From an uncultured Prevotellaceae bacterium (lineage in GTDB: Bacteria; Bacteroidota; Bacteroidia; Bacteroidales; Bacteroidaceae), in contig CAMNHM010000002.1 of assembly GCA_946539475.1 (NCBI GenBank), positions 1 to 52,350 on the forward strand: DNA of 52,350 bases, written 5' to 3'. This document shows, in pieces, positions 41,309 to 52,328 of this stretch. Every line of letters starts with the position of its first letter. Positions within the stretch are counted from its first letter, which is position 1. The translations under genes were made by a program, and so were the position numbers. The notes under the pieces are model-generated. The model was given only the letters and a program-made list of their open reading frames with translations, was not told where the DNA came from and made no database searches.

Positions 41309-42532
41309 ATGTACAACCTGATCATCTACGCATACCTCCTGGGAGTGGCCGTCTACAGCCGCTTCAGCGAGAAGGTGAGAAAGATGTGGCGCGGCGAGCG
41401 CGACGCCTTCAGGGTGCTGCGCCAGCGCGTACAGCCAGGTGAACGCTACGTCTGGTTTCACGCCGCCTCGCTCGGAGAGTTCGAACAGGGGCGGCCGCTC
41501 ATCGAGCAGATACGCAGCGACCACCCTGAGCTGAAGATTCTCCTCACGTTCTTCTCACCCTCAGGCTACGAGGTACGCAAAGACTATCAGGGCGCTGACA
41601 TCATCTGCTACCTGCCGCTCGACACACCGCGCAACGCACGCCGCTTCCTCCGCCTCATACGGCCTGAGATGGCATTCTTCATCAAGTACGAGTTTTGGTA
41701 CAACTACCTTCACATCCTCCACCACCGCGGCATACCCACCTATAGCGTCTCCAGCATTTTCCGCGAGGGGCAGGTATTCTTCCGATGGTACGGACGGCAG
41801 TATGGTCGGGTGCTGAACTGCTTCACCCGTTTCTACGTGCAAAACGAGCACAGCCGCGAACTGCTCGCATCCATCAAGATCGACCGCGTCACGGTCGTCG
41901 GCGACACCCGCTTCGACCGTGTCCTGCAGATCAAGGAGCATGCGCGCCAGCTGGAAATCGTCGACCGCTTCGTCGACCGTCATCCGAAGGTATTCGTAGC
42001 CGGCAGCAGCTGGCCACCCGATGAGGACATCTTCATACGCTACTTCCTGGAGCACCCCGACTGGCGGCTCATCATCGCCCCCCACGTCATCGACGAGAGC
42101 CATCTGACGCAGATAGAGCAGAAGCTTCAAGGCCGCAAGGTGGTGCGCTACACGAAAGCCGAAGGCCAAGACTTGGAGTCGGCCGACGTGCTGATGATCG
42201 ACTGCTTCGGACTGCTCTCCACCATCTACCGCTATGCCACCGTCAGCTATGTCGGAGGTGGCTTCGGCACCAGCATCCACAACACGCTGGAGGCCGCCGT
42301 ATGGGGAAAGCCCGTCGTCTTCGGGCCCGAGAACCAGAAATTCCAGGAGGCACAGGGGCTGAAAGCCTGCGGCGGAGGTTTCGAGATCAGCTCCTACGAC
42401 GACTTCGCCACCCTTCTCGACCGCTTCAGCACCGATCCCGCCTTCCTTGCCGAGAGCAGCACCGCCGCCGCCGACTATGTCGACAGCCTGACGGGTGCTA
42501 CACGCAAGATCCTCGCCGACATTGAATTCTAG
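41309..42532 (+). CDS. waaA: 3-deoxy-D-manno-octulosonic acid (Kdo) transferase
   Basis: This GT30 enzyme adds Kdo to lipid A precursors at the inner membrane. It has an N-terminal membrane anchor (MYNLIIYAYLLGVAVY), the conserved VWFHAASLGEFEQGRPLIEQI, KYEFWYN, and the nucleotide-sugar site YVGGGFGTSIHNTLEAAVWGKPVVFGP. The 407 residues fit. The start at 41309 follows the nonamer array; the longer frame upstream merely shadows gltX. Co-transcription with gltX is likely. Confidence 0.95.
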   Translation: MYNLIIYAYLLGVAVYSRFSEKVRKMWRGERDAFRVLRQRVQPGERYVWFHAASLGEFEQGRPLIEQIRSDHPELKILLTFFSPSGYEVRKDYQGADIICYLPLDTPRNARRFLRLIRPEMAFFIKYEFWYNYLHILHHRGIPTYSVSSIFREGQVFFRWYGRQYGRVLNCFTRFYVQNEHSRELLASIKIDRVTVVGDTRFDRVLQIKEHARQLEIVDRFVDRHPKVFVAGSSWPPDEDIFIRYFLEHPDWRLIIAPHVIDESHLTQIEQKLQGRKVVRYTKAEGQDLESADVLMIDCFGLLSTIYRYATVSYVGGGFGTSIHNTLEAAVWGKPVVFGPENQKFQEAQGLKACGGGFEISSYDDFATLLDRFSTDPAFLAESSTAAADYVDSLTGATRKILADIEF

Positions 42533-42586
42533 CCGCCCGGCATGTCCGGCCGGCCACATCCCGCACACCTTAATCTTATTGCGGTC

Positions 42587-44581
42587 ATGAGACGTCTCAC
42601 CACACTGCTCCTGCTGCTGACATTTGTCGTCAATGCCAGGGGACAGTCGTGGCAGGAGGTGCTGGACGACGTGATGACCGTCGACGACACAGAAGAGAGC
42701 AGCATGTCGCTCGAGGACAGCTACGAGCTGCTGGCACAACTAGCCGACCAGCCCCTCGACCTCAACCAGACGACACGCGAAGAGCTGGAGCAGCTGCCTT
42801 TCCTCTCAGCGCAACAGGTGATGGACATCGAGGAATACCTCTACCGATACGGACCGATGCGTTCGCTAGGCGAGCTCCGCATGATACGCTCGCTCGACCG
42901 ACAGCAGCTGGCACTGCTGCCGTTTTTCGTCTATGTCACCGGCGAAGCCGACCAGCGGCAGCCTGCCCGCCCGACGCTCGACAGCCTGCTGCGCCGCGGC
43001 AAGAGCACGCTGACAGCCACGCTACGCATACCCACCTACGAGCGGGCCGGCGACAAGAGCGGCTATCTGGGCTATCCCTACCGCCACTCGCTGCGCTACG
43101 AGTGGAAGAGCGGCGACTACCTCCGGCTGGGAATCATCGGTGCACAGGATGCCGGCGAGCCGCTCTTCGGCCACTACAACCGATGGGGATATGATGCCTA
43201 CTCCTACTATGTGCAGCTCAAGAAGATAGGGCGGCTGGAGAATATCGTGGCAGGGAAGTACAAGTTCGCTGCCGGCCTCGGACTGGTGGCGGGCCAGAGC
43301 TTCCAACTGGGCAAGCTCGCCACGCTGCAGAGTCAGGGGCGACAGGTAAATACCATCCGGCCGCACAGCTCACGCTCTGAGGGCGACTACCTGCAGGGCA
43401 TGGCAGCAACCATCAGGCTATGGCAGCCAATACGGCTATCGCTGTTTGCATCGTATCGCCCCCTCGATGCCACGCTGACGGAGGACGGCCAGGCACAGAC
43501 ACTCATCACCAATGGCTATCATCGCACAGCGACGGAGATGTCGAAAAAGGGAAACACCCACTCCACAGCTGCCGGCGCGCACCTCGACTACCGCCAGGGA
43601 GGACTTCGGTTGGGAGCGACGGCGGTAGCCACCTGGCTCGACAGGGATCTGCAGCCTCAGCGACAGACGCTCTACCGCCGCTACTATCCCCATGGGCGGC
43701 ACTTCCTCAACATGAGTGCCAACTATGGCTACACCCACCACATCCTTGCCTTGAGCGGCGAGACGGCCATCGATGCCGACGGCCACCTGGCAACGATCAA
43801 CACGCTGAGCCTCAGACCGTCGGCACGCATCAGCACCACAGTCATACAGCGATTCTACAGCTATCGATACACCACCCTGCACGGTCATGCCTTCGGCGAG
43901 GGGACAGCCGTCAGAAACGAAAGCGGCATCTACGCGGGAGCAGCATGGAATCCGTTGCCGCGCTTCCGTCTGCAGGCGTATGCCGACTATGCCTATTTCC
44001 CCTGGGCACGCTATGGCGTCTCACAACCCTCACACGCCTGGGACTTTCTCATGCAGGGCACTTACGAGACAGGGCACTGGACGATGCTCCTCCGCCATCG
44101 CACCCATCTACGGCAGAAAGACGACGAGGCAAAGACGGCACTCGTCGCCAGCAACGACCACCGCGAGCGCATCTCACTAGGCTACGAAGACAGGCAGTGG
44201 ATGCTAAAGACACAACTCGACGTAGTCCACGCTTCGTATAAAGAGAGGAGTCGCGGATGGATGGTCAGCCAGCTGGCGGCACTACAGCTGCAGGCGCTGC
44301 AGGTCAGCGCAATGGCGGCACTCTTCGACACCGACTCCTACGACAGCCGCATCTACCTCTATGAGCGGCAACTGCAGCACGAGTTCTACTTCCCCACCTA
44401 CTATGGCGAGGGACTTCGCCTGGCCTTTCAGCTGCGCGCCGACGTCGTCAGGAACCTAAGGCTGTCGGCAAAAATCGGCTATGTGAACTACTTCGACAGG
44501 AGAACCATCGGGACAGGACAGCAGCTCATCTCCCGGTCGCATCAGACAGACATCGACCTGCAACTCAGTTGGAAATTCTGA
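42587..44581 (+). CDS. Helix-hairpin-helix plus beta-barrel protein, function unknown
   Basis: The 664-residue protein has a signal peptide (1-20). Residues about 55-115 contain ComEA-like helix-hairpin-helix motifs (LDLNQTTREELEQLPFLSAQQVMDI; RYGPMRSLGELRMIRSL). The remainder is rich in alternating aromatic/polar strands (LRYEWKSGDYLRLGIIG, YYVQLKKIGRLENIVAGKYK) and ends in an aromatic residue (LQLSWKF), typical of outer-membrane beta-barrels. Such proteins are widespread in Bacteroidales but uncharacterised. The start at 42587 is chosen for the signal peptide. It lies 54 bases after waaA. Confidence 0.8.
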   Translation: MRRLTTLLLLLTFVVNARGQSWQEVLDDVMTVDDTEESSMSLEDSYELLAQLADQPLDLNQTTREELEQLPFLSAQQVMDIEEYLYRYGPMRSLGELRMIRSLDRQQLALLPFFVYVTGEADQRQPARPTLDSLLRRGKSTLTATLRIPTYERAGDKSGYLGYPYRHSLRYEWKSGDYLRLGIIGAQDAGEPLFGHYNRWGYDAYSYYVQLKKIGRLENIVAGKYKFAAGLGLVAGQSFQLGKLATLQSQGRQVNTIRPHSSRSEGDYLQGMAATIRLWQPIRLSLFASYRPLDATLTEDGQAQTLITNGYHRTATEMSKKGNTHSTAAGAHLDYRQGGLRLGATAVATWLDRDLQPQRQTLYRRYYPHGRHFLNMSANYGYTHHILALSGETAIDADGHLATINTLSLRPSARISTTVIQRFYSYRYTTLHGHAFGEGTAVRNESGIYAGAAWNPLPRFRLQAYADYAYFPWARYGVSQPSHAWDFLMQGTYETGHWTMLLRHRTHLRQKDDEAKTALVASNDHRERISLGYEDRQWMLKTQLDVVHASYKERSRGWMVSQLAALQLQALQVSAMAALFDTDSYDSRIYLYERQLQHEFYFPTYYGEGLRLAFQLRADVVRNLRLSAKIGYVNYFDRRTIGTGQQLISRSHQTDIDLQLSWKF

Positions 44582-44632
44582 CACGTCAGTGCCCGACATG
44601 GATGCCGGAAATCAAAAAAACGGCGATTTATT

Positions 44633-44662
44633 TGGTGTTCTCGACAATTTACAGTAACTTTG
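44633..44662 (+). promoter_or_regulatory. Promoter of the arabinan/galactan gene set
   Basis: TTTG (44633-44636), 18 bases, TAACTTTG (44655-44662), 21 bases before the GH43 ATG. No further -7 element is seen before the three genes that follow, so they probably form one transcript. Confidence 0.7.
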
Positions 44663-44683
44663 TAACCTCAAAATCATTACCAC

Positions 44684-46750
44684 ATGAAAAGACTACTATC
44701 TACATTTGCCATAATGCTCACTTTGACAGCAGCACAGGCACAGACAACAGAGCTGACAACTACTGAGGCAAAGTCTCTATACAAGACAACATCGAAGAAA
44801 CGCGTCAGCGTACACGACCCGTCCATCGTATGGGATCAAAACAGCAAACGCTACTATATCTTCGGCACCCACCGCGGATGTGCCCGCACTTCCGACTTGC
44901 AAAACTGGACCAGCTTCAGCTCGCCATGGAAGGCCGGCAACAACAACAATGCGCCCAACGACCAGGCATTTGTGACACCGGCCGTAAAGAAAGTGCCACT
45001 AGGCGGCGAGGAGGTCGACTTCCCGCAGTTCAACGCCATGGACTGGGCCGCACGCACCGACGGCGGCTACAACATCAACGGCAACATGTGGGCCCCCGAT
45101 GTCATCTGGAACCCAACGATGCAGAAGTGGTGCCAGTACCTCAGCGTCAACGGCGACCGCTGGCACTCGAGCATCATACTCCTGACCAGCGACAACATCG
45201 AGGGGCCATACCTCTATCAGGGTCCTGTGGTGATCAGCGGATTCTACGACAGTCAGCATCCGTGGAAGATCACCGACCTGGAGCTGGCCATCGGCACGCA
45301 GAACTCCCTGCCGTCACGCTACAACACCGGTGGCTCATGGGGCAACCGCTACCCCAACAACATCGACCCCTGCGTGTTCTACGACGAGGAGGGAAAGCTA
45401 TGGATTGCCTATGGCTCATGGTCGGGAGGCATCTGGATGCTCGAGCTGAACGAGGAGAACGGACTGCGCGACTACGACGTGAGCTACAAGCAGGTGGGCA
45501 GCGGCGACGACATCACCACCGACCCCTACTTCGGCAAGAAGATTGCCGGCGGGCACTACGTCTCCGGCGAGGGTCCCTACATTGAATATGTCAATGGCTA
45601 CTACTACCTCTTCGTCACCTATGGCGGACTAGAGGCTGCCAAGGGCTACGTCATGAGGATGTTCCGGTCGAAGAATCCCAACGGACCCTACCTCGATGCC
45701 GGTAACCGCAGCGCCATCTTCAACAGCTACGCCATGAACTACGGGCGCAATGCCGACAACCGCGGCGTGAAGGTCATGGGCAACTACGACCACTGGGGGT
45801 TCATGTCCGACAGCCGAGAGGGCGAAGGCGAGCTCTCGCAGGGCCATAACTCGCTGATAGCAGCCCCCGACGGACGGACATACCTCGTCTACCACACCCG
45901 CTTCAACGCCGGCAACGAGGGCCATCAGGTGCGCGTCCACCAGATGTTCCAGACGAAGAACGGCTGGCTCGTGGCAGCACCCTTCGAGTACAACGGCGAC
46001 ACACTGACCGATGCCTCCATCGCCTCGCGCGAGCTCTTCACCCGCGAAGAGATCTGCGGCACCTACCAGCTGCTGCTCCACAAGTACGACATCGACTATG
46101 CCAACCGCGAGATGGTAGAGCCCGTGAAGATCACGCTGAACGACGACGGCACGGTGAAAGGCAAATACAACGGCACGTGGAGCATCACCGAGGGAACGAG
46201 CTATATCACCCTGAAGCTGGGCAGCACGACCTACAACGGCGTGCTCATGGAGCAGACGATGGACAAGCGAAGCATCAAGACCATCGCCTTCTCGGCACTC
46301 TCGGCAAGCGGCATCAACATCTGGGCCTACAAGATGCATCCGAAATATGCGCTGGCCTGGCAGCTGAACAACCAGAAGATACCCCTCTACCACTATATGC
46401 GCCTGAAGGGCGACCTCGACCTCGATGCGCTATGGCAGGGCGACGAGAACGTCAGCGTCACCTGGACGAGCAGCCGGCCGGAGATCCTCGACGAGCACGG
46501 ACACTTCAACAACACCGGCCTCGCCGTGGAGACCGAACTGGTGCTCACGCTCCATATCGCATCGTGTAACTGGTACTGGCATCAGGAGTACACCCTCCTG
46601 GCACAGCCCGACACGAATATCAACGGCATCGAGGAGGTGAACGGCTGCACCCGCACGAAGGACACCGTCGTCGACCTCCAGGGACGCAGCGTGGCACCTG
46701 GCAAGAAGGGCATCTATATCGTCAACGGTAAGCTGAAAGTCATACGCTAA
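44684..46750 (+). CDS. GH43 endo-arabinanase-type enzyme with Ig-like domain and C-terminal tail
   Basis: The 688-residue secreted enzyme (signal peptide 1-19) has a five-bladed propeller core: catalytic base D45 in VHDPSIVW, pKa-modulating D228 in NIDPCVF and acid E297 in GEGPYIEY, the pattern of arabinan endo-1,5-alpha-L-arabinanases. The beta-sandwich typical of GH43 arabinanases follows (about 440-560; EICGTYQLLLHKYDIDY, SITEGTSYITLKLG), then an Ig-like segment (about 580-640; NVSVTWTSSRPEILDEHGHFN) and the tail VVDLQGRSVAPGKKGIYIVNGKLKV. It would cut arabinan side chains of rhamnogalacturonan I. It is the first gene of the cluster, eight bases before the next ATG. Confidence 0.9.
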   Translation: MKRLLSTFAIMLTLTAAQAQTTELTTTEAKSLYKTTSKKRVSVHDPSIVWDQNSKRYYIFGTHRGCARTSDLQNWTSFSSPWKAGNNNNAPNDQAFVTPAVKKVPLGGEEVDFPQFNAMDWAARTDGGYNINGNMWAPDVIWNPTMQKWCQYLSVNGDRWHSSIILLTSDNIEGPYLYQGPVVISGFYDSQHPWKITDLELAIGTQNSLPSRYNTGGSWGNRYPNNIDPCVFYDEEGKLWIAYGSWSGGIWMLELNEENGLRDYDVSYKQVGSGDDITTDPYFGKKIAGGHYVSGEGPYIEYVNGYYYLFVTYGGLEAAKGYVMRMFRSKNPNGPYLDAGNRSAIFNSYAMNYGRNADNRGVKVMGNYDHWGFMSDSREGEGELSQGHNSLIAAPDGRTYLVYHTRFNAGNEGHQVRVHQMFQTKNGWLVAAPFEYNGDTLTDASIASRELFTREEICGTYQLLLHKYDIDYANREMVEPVKITLNDDGTVKGKYNGTWSITEGTSYITLKLGSTTYNGVLMEQTMDKRSIKTIAFSALSASGINIWAYKMHPKYALAWQLNNQKIPLYHYMRLKGDLDLDALWQGDENVSVTWTSSRPEILDEHGHFNNTGLAVETELVLTLHIASCNWYWHQEYTLLAQPDTNINGIEEVNGCTRTKDTVVDLQGRSVAPGKKGIYIVNGKLKVIR

Positions 46751-46757
46751 AAACATC

Positions 46758-48101
<1,344 letters not shown>

Positions 48102-48118
48102 GAAAACCTTTGATCGAG

Positions 48119-49366
48119 ATGAAGCGAATACGATGGACAATGGCATTGTGCCTATCAATTATCATTTACCATCTATCATTTTGCCCCGCAAGGGCACAGA
48201 CCTTCTATGTCTGCGAAGGCAACGACGTGACCACAGCAGCACAGCTTGACTTCACCGACGGTTCCCTGACGACGACCGCCATCGACAGCATCACGCTGCA
48301 CGTGCCACAGATGAGCTTCGTAGGCGGCGACATCTCGCTGCTGCCCACCTACGAGGAGCATGGGGCGAAATACTACGACCGTCAGGGCAGGGCCATCAGC
48401 GACATGATTGACTTCCTGAAAGAGCAGGGATGGAACACGATGCGCGTACGACTGTTCGTCGACCCCTCGAAGGCATCGGCGGCAGACAGGGGTCAAGGCG
48501 TGCGCCAAGACCTGGACTATGTAGTCAGCCTGGGAAAGAGGATCAAGGCGGCAGGGATGCTGCTCATGCTCGATTTCCACTACAGCGACTCATGGGCCGA
48601 CCCTGCCAAGCAGTGGACGCCGGCCGCATGGCTGTCGTTCGCCGACGACCAGCTATGCAGCAAGATCTACGACTACACCCGCGACTGCCTGCTGGCGCTG
48701 CGGGCCGCCGGGGCATCGCCCGACTTCATCCAGACGGGCAACGAGATCAGCTACGGCATGCTATGGGGAGCACAGGGCAGCACCGCCAATCGCTGCTACA
48801 TGGGCAGCGAAGACAACTGGCCACGCTTCGCCCGACTGCTGAAAGAGGCAGGAAAGGCCTGCCGTGAGGTGTGCCCGCAGGCGCGCATCATCATTCACAC
48901 CGAGCGCGCCGCGCAGCAGTCGGTGCTGAAGAATTTCTACCAGCAGATGCAAAAGCAGGGCGTCGACTACGACATCATCGGACTCTCCTACTATCCCTAC
49001 TACCACGGCTCGCTGACGACGCTCTCCAGCTCGCTGACGATGCTCGGGCAGACCTTCCCCACGAAGCAGGTGATGATTGTAGAGACGGGATGCAGCTACC
49101 ACTACAAGGTGGGCGACAACGACACCGGCTATCCCCTTACCAACGCCGGGCAGCGCCAGTATGCTGCCGACCTCATCGCCACGCTCCACCAGCACAAGAC
49201 TGTCAGCGGACTCTTCTGGTGGTTTCCCGAGGCCAACGAGTATGGACTCGACTGGCAGACGCAGCGTGTCACCGACAACTGGTACAATGCCGGCCTTTTC
49301 GACAACGAGACAGGACGTGCCCTCGACGCGCTCTACGAGCTGAAGAGGTTCAGAGTTGAGAGATGA
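48119..49366 (+). CDS. GH53 endo-beta-1,4-galactanase
   Basis: The 415-residue secreted enzyme hydrolyses beta-1,4-galactan side chains of pectin. It has the GH53 core with FVGGDISLLPTYEEHG, NTMRVRLFVDP, LDFHYSDSWADPAKQ, acid/base E209 in QTGNEIS and nucleophile E322 in IVETG. Its signal peptide MKRIRWTMALCLSIIIYHLS is partly encoded by four 7-mers (48154-48181), and its last residues FRVER and the stop codon by the next array, so repeats invade both gene ends. The start at 48119 is used because the frame upstream is repeat-derived. It shares the predicted transcript with the GH43 and DUF2264 genes. Confidence 0.92.
   Translation: MKRIRWTMALCLSIIIYHLSFCPARAQTFYVCEGNDVTTAAQLDFTDGSLTTTAIDSITLHVPQMSFVGGDISLLPTYEEHGAKYYDRQGRAISDMIDFLKEQGWNTMRVRLFVDPSKASAADRGQGVRQDLDYVVSLGKRIKAAGMLLMLDFHYSDSWADPAKQWTPAAWLSFADDQLCSKIYDYTRDCLLALRAAGASPDFIQTGNEISYGMLWGAQGSTANRCYMGSEDNWPRFARLLKEAGKACREVCPQARIIIHTERAAQQSVLKNFYQQMQKQGVDYDIIGLSYYPYYHGSLTTLSSSLTMLGQTFPTKQVMIVETGCSYHYKVGDNDTGYPLTNAGQRQYAADLIATLHQHKTVSGLFWWFPEANEYGLDWQTQRVTDNWYNAGLFDNETGRALDALYELKRFRVER
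48154..48181 (+). repeat. Four 7-mers within the GH53 signal peptide
   Basis: ATCAATT, ATCATTT, ACCATCT and ATCATTT follow each other and encode most of SIIIYHLSF in the hydrophobic core. The A/T-rich unit contrasts with the rest of the gene. Confidence 0.6.
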
Positions 49367-49438
49367 GAGTTGAGAGTTGAGAGATGAGAGTTGAGAGATG
49401 AGAGTTGAGAGTTGAGAGTTGAGAGATGAGAGTTGAGA
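49355..49438 (+). repeat. Twelve 7-mers behind the GH53 gene
   Basis: GTTGAGA and GATGAGA units alternate irregularly, twelve in all. The second unit contains the GH53 stop codon TGA (49364-49366). The unit pair is the same as in the array at 48032-48101. The array ends 43 bases before the next start codon. Confidence 0.95.
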
Positions 49439-49481
49439 AAATATACCATTACTTTTTTTATAAAACTACAAACAAAACGAC

Positions 49482-52199
49482 ATGAAAAAGTTCTTTACAC
49501 TGACAATCGTTGCACTGATGGCCTACGCCACAGTCAGCGCACAGGGCTATCGCCGATGGGACTTCTCTCACTGGAGTGCACAGACCGTGGCGAACCTAGC
49601 CCAAGAGGCTACCAAGGGCGTCACCGGCGGCGCATGGTCCGACACAGAGAAATCCGATGGCAACAACCCGCAGCCGGGTAACTGCTACTGGTCGTACTCC
49701 ACCGACAACTGCGTCGACGGCACACTGACGGCCAACGGTGTGACCATCGCCGAGACCGACGGTCTGCGCTTCAACCCCACCTATGTTGGCCGCCGCTCGC
49801 TGGCCATAGCCGTCAACTATCCTTCCACGTCGCTGGGTGATTACAGCGGTCCGCAGTATCTGTGGCTCGGCGGCGGAAACGCAAAAAGTGCCTCCGCACG
49901 CATCTATTGCTTCATCATACCCCATGTGCAGGTAGGTCAGAAAATCACCGTCACAGCTGAATCCCACAAGCCCAGCGATGCACGTGGCATAGCGCTCTAC
50001 GCCGGCGACTGCACCAACGACGCCAACCAGATTGGCGAGAGCTTCAAGCCCACCACCGTGGCAACCTACACCTGGGAAGAGGGATGGACGCTGCCCGAAG
50101 GTGTGGAGCCCAGTGAGGATGGCACCGTCGACATTCAGGTCTACAACACGCACGGCTGCCACCTCTACAGTCTCGAGGTAGGCGACAACTCGCAGATGTC
50201 GAAGGTGGCATTCCTCTATGGCGGCGACCTCAACAACGACTTCGCCTACCAGCAGATCAGCAGCAGCTTCAGCTATAAGACGGAGGCCGTCGAGGCCAAC
50301 GGCACGCTGACGATGGACCTCGCCGAGCAGTATGACGCCATCGTCATCAGCTCAACCGTCACCAATGCCGAGGCCATCGCCTCGCTGAACACCATCTCGC
50401 CCTTCGTGCCCACGCTCTGCCTCAACCCCTCCGTCTACGAGGCATGGGGTGTAGGACAGGTCAGCGATGCCGGCACGCAGTTTGCCGTCGTGGCCAACCC
50501 GGGCAACTCACTCTATCGCAACCTGGAGCTCATCGAGGATCCCGACAACCCAGGCACCTTCGTGCTCCCCTTCTCTAACGAGGCCTCCTTCCTCAGCCCC
50601 ACACTCGCCGGACGCTTTGCCGACGATGAGGTCGTGGCATGGGCCATGGGCAATCCGGAGGCCGTGGCCATCCACCAGCACAACATGAGCCACAACGGCT
50701 ACATGTACATCCCCTACACGCAGGACCTGCTCCTCGATGCTGCCAGCGACGCTATCCTCGACAATGCCGTGCAAATCCTGGCAAACACCAAGGTGAAGGT
50801 CGGACAGGCTCCCGCCCCTGTCTTCTCGCTCGAGTACAAGAACCTCAACACCAATGTCACCATCAAGAGCGGCGTGCCCGGTGCCGAGATTTTCTACACC
50901 ACCGACGGCTCCACGCCCACTGAGCAGAGCACACGCTACGAGGGTCCGTTCAACCTGACCGCAGAGACCACCGTCAAGGCTGTCGTTCGCGGCGACGGCT
51001 ACCTCCTGAGCGAGCCCGCCGAACAGCTCGTCGACATGCGCCAGCAGGTGGCAGCACCCACCATCGCCCTCGAGCAGCAGGACGGCCAGACGGTCGTCAC
51101 CATCGAGATGCTGACCGGCAACGCCGGCGAAGGCACCATCTACTACAACTTCTCGGGTGCCACCGAAACGTCCAAGTCGAGCCCCTACACCGAACCCGTC
51201 ACCGTCAGCGCCCTGGGACGCACCATCTATGCCTTTGCCACTGCTGAGGGCTACGTCAACTCCGACCTCGTATCGGCTGCCGTGCCCGTCCTCAACCCGC
51301 AGGTACGCATCGACGTGCTGGCTCACATGGATGCCAACTCGGCAGAGTACAACGGCGGCAGCAACTCCACGGCCTACTACTTCTCGTGGGGTAAGAACAA
51401 GAACGGCGACAACGGCTATCGCTACTTCAACGTCGACTCGAAAGAGGAGACCGTCACCGTCGATCCCGAGACCGGCGAGGAGGTCATCACCACCACCTAC
51501 ACCGAGATGAACCCTGAGGAGGAGAAGGACTTCGAGAACGGATGGATGATACGCTCACGCGGACAGCTCACCATCTGGGAGAACCAGACCACGGGCGACA
51601 ACATCGGCAACACCGGCAGCTACAACTATGCCACCGTCGACGACATCAATCCCGACTTCCCCGCCACGAAGTCGTACATCAACCTGGCCGACAAGAACAC
51701 CGAGCCCAGCGACGCCACCTTCCCCTACAATGCCTACATCGTCACGACAAAGAAGTTCCAGGGTCCGTTCGACATCGTGGCCAACATCGGCAGCATCACC
51801 AAGCCCGAGAACTCAGCCTCGCACCTCGTCGTGCTGCAGGTGTCGACCGACGGCAACAAGTGGGAGAGCGACTGGCAGACAGTGGGCGACACAATCTATA
51901 TCGAGAACAGCGCCCGCCTGACCCGCAACTTCGTACGCAGCTACAACGGCACCGACGAGGTGTACGTGCGCGCATACCTCACTGGCAACAACTCGAAGGT
52001 GGGCTTCTACGACATCTACATCGCCAATGAGGGCGAGCTGTCGAAGGAGCGCCTCGAGAAGTATGCCAACGGTATCGAGGAGATGTCCGTCAGCCGCCAG
52101 GCCGACAACCGCTACTTCGACCTCCAGGGACGTGCCCTCGACGGCAAGCCTGCCCGAGGCCTCTACATCTTCAATGGCAAGAAGTACGTGGTGAAGTAA
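49482..52199 (+). CDS. Large secreted protein with chitobiase-type beta domain, function unknown
   Basis: The 905-residue protein has a signal peptide (1-20) and an N-terminal beta-rich part (RRWDFSHWSAQTVANL onward). The middle contains a flavodoxin/GATase-like alternating segment (about 240-440). Residues about 455-520 show the chitobiase C-terminal-type motif GAEIFYTTDGSTPTEQSTRYEG, with a related repeat after it (GEGTIYYNFSGATETSKSSP). A beta-sandwich follows (about 620-860) and the tail YFDLQGRALDGKPARGLYIFNGKK ends it. No catalytic motif is recognised. Its place behind GH43, DUF2264 and GH53 suggests a role in binding or cutting the same pectin side chains. Confidence 0.75.
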   Translation: MKKFFTLTIVALMAYATVSAQGYRRWDFSHWSAQTVANLAQEATKGVTGGAWSDTEKSDGNNPQPGNCYWSYSTDNCVDGTLTANGVTIAETDGLRFNPTYVGRRSLAIAVNYPSTSLGDYSGPQYLWLGGGNAKSASARIYCFIIPHVQVGQKITVTAESHKPSDARGIALYAGDCTNDANQIGESFKPTTVATYTWEEGWTLPEGVEPSEDGTVDIQVYNTHGCHLYSLEVGDNSQMSKVAFLYGGDLNNDFAYQQISSSFSYKTEAVEANGTLTMDLAEQYDAIVISSTVTNAEAIASLNTISPFVPTLCLNPSVYEAWGVGQVSDAGTQFAVVANPGNSLYRNLELIEDPDNPGTFVLPFSNEASFLSPTLAGRFADDEVVAWAMGNPEAVAIHQHNMSHNGYMYIPYTQDLLLDAASDAILDNAVQILANTKVKVGQAPAPVFSLEYKNLNTNVTIKSGVPGAEIFYTTDGSTPTEQSTRYEGPFNLTAETTVKAVVRGDGYLLSEPAEQLVDMRQQVAAPTIALEQQDGQTVVTIEMLTGNAGEGTIYYNFSGATETSKSSPYTEPVTVSALGRTIYAFATAEGYVNSDLVSAAVPVLNPQVRIDVLAHMDANSAEYNGGSNSTAYYFSWGKNKNGDNGYRYFNVDSKEETVTVDPETGEEVITTTYTEMNPEEEKDFENGWMIRSRGQLTIWENQTTGDNIGNTGSYNYATVDDINPDFPATKSYINLADKNTEPSDATFPYNAYIVTTKKFQGPFDIVANIGSITKPENSASHLVVLQVSTDGNKWESDWQTVGDTIYIENSARLTRNFVRSYNGTDEVYVRAYLTGNNSKVGFYDIYIANEGELSKERLEKYANGIEEMSVSRQADNRYFDLQGRALDGKPARGLYIFNGKKYVVK

Positions 52200-52213
52200 C
52201 CACACTTTCACAC

Positions 52214-52257
52214 AAAAAAGTGACCGCACGGCAACATCGTCGTGCGGTCTTCTTTTT
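52214..52257 (+). terminator. Intrinsic terminator of the right-hand cluster
   Basis: GACCGCACG (52222-52230) pairs perfectly with CGTGCGGTC (52241-52249) and is followed by TTCTTTTT; an A-run precedes it. It lies 23 bases beyond the stop codon. Confidence 0.92.
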
Positions 52258-52328
52258 GCGTGCCGCCTGTTTAATTTTGAAATAATTATCTGAGTCCACT
52301 TGAAAAAGTCTCAGTGATATTGCGAACA

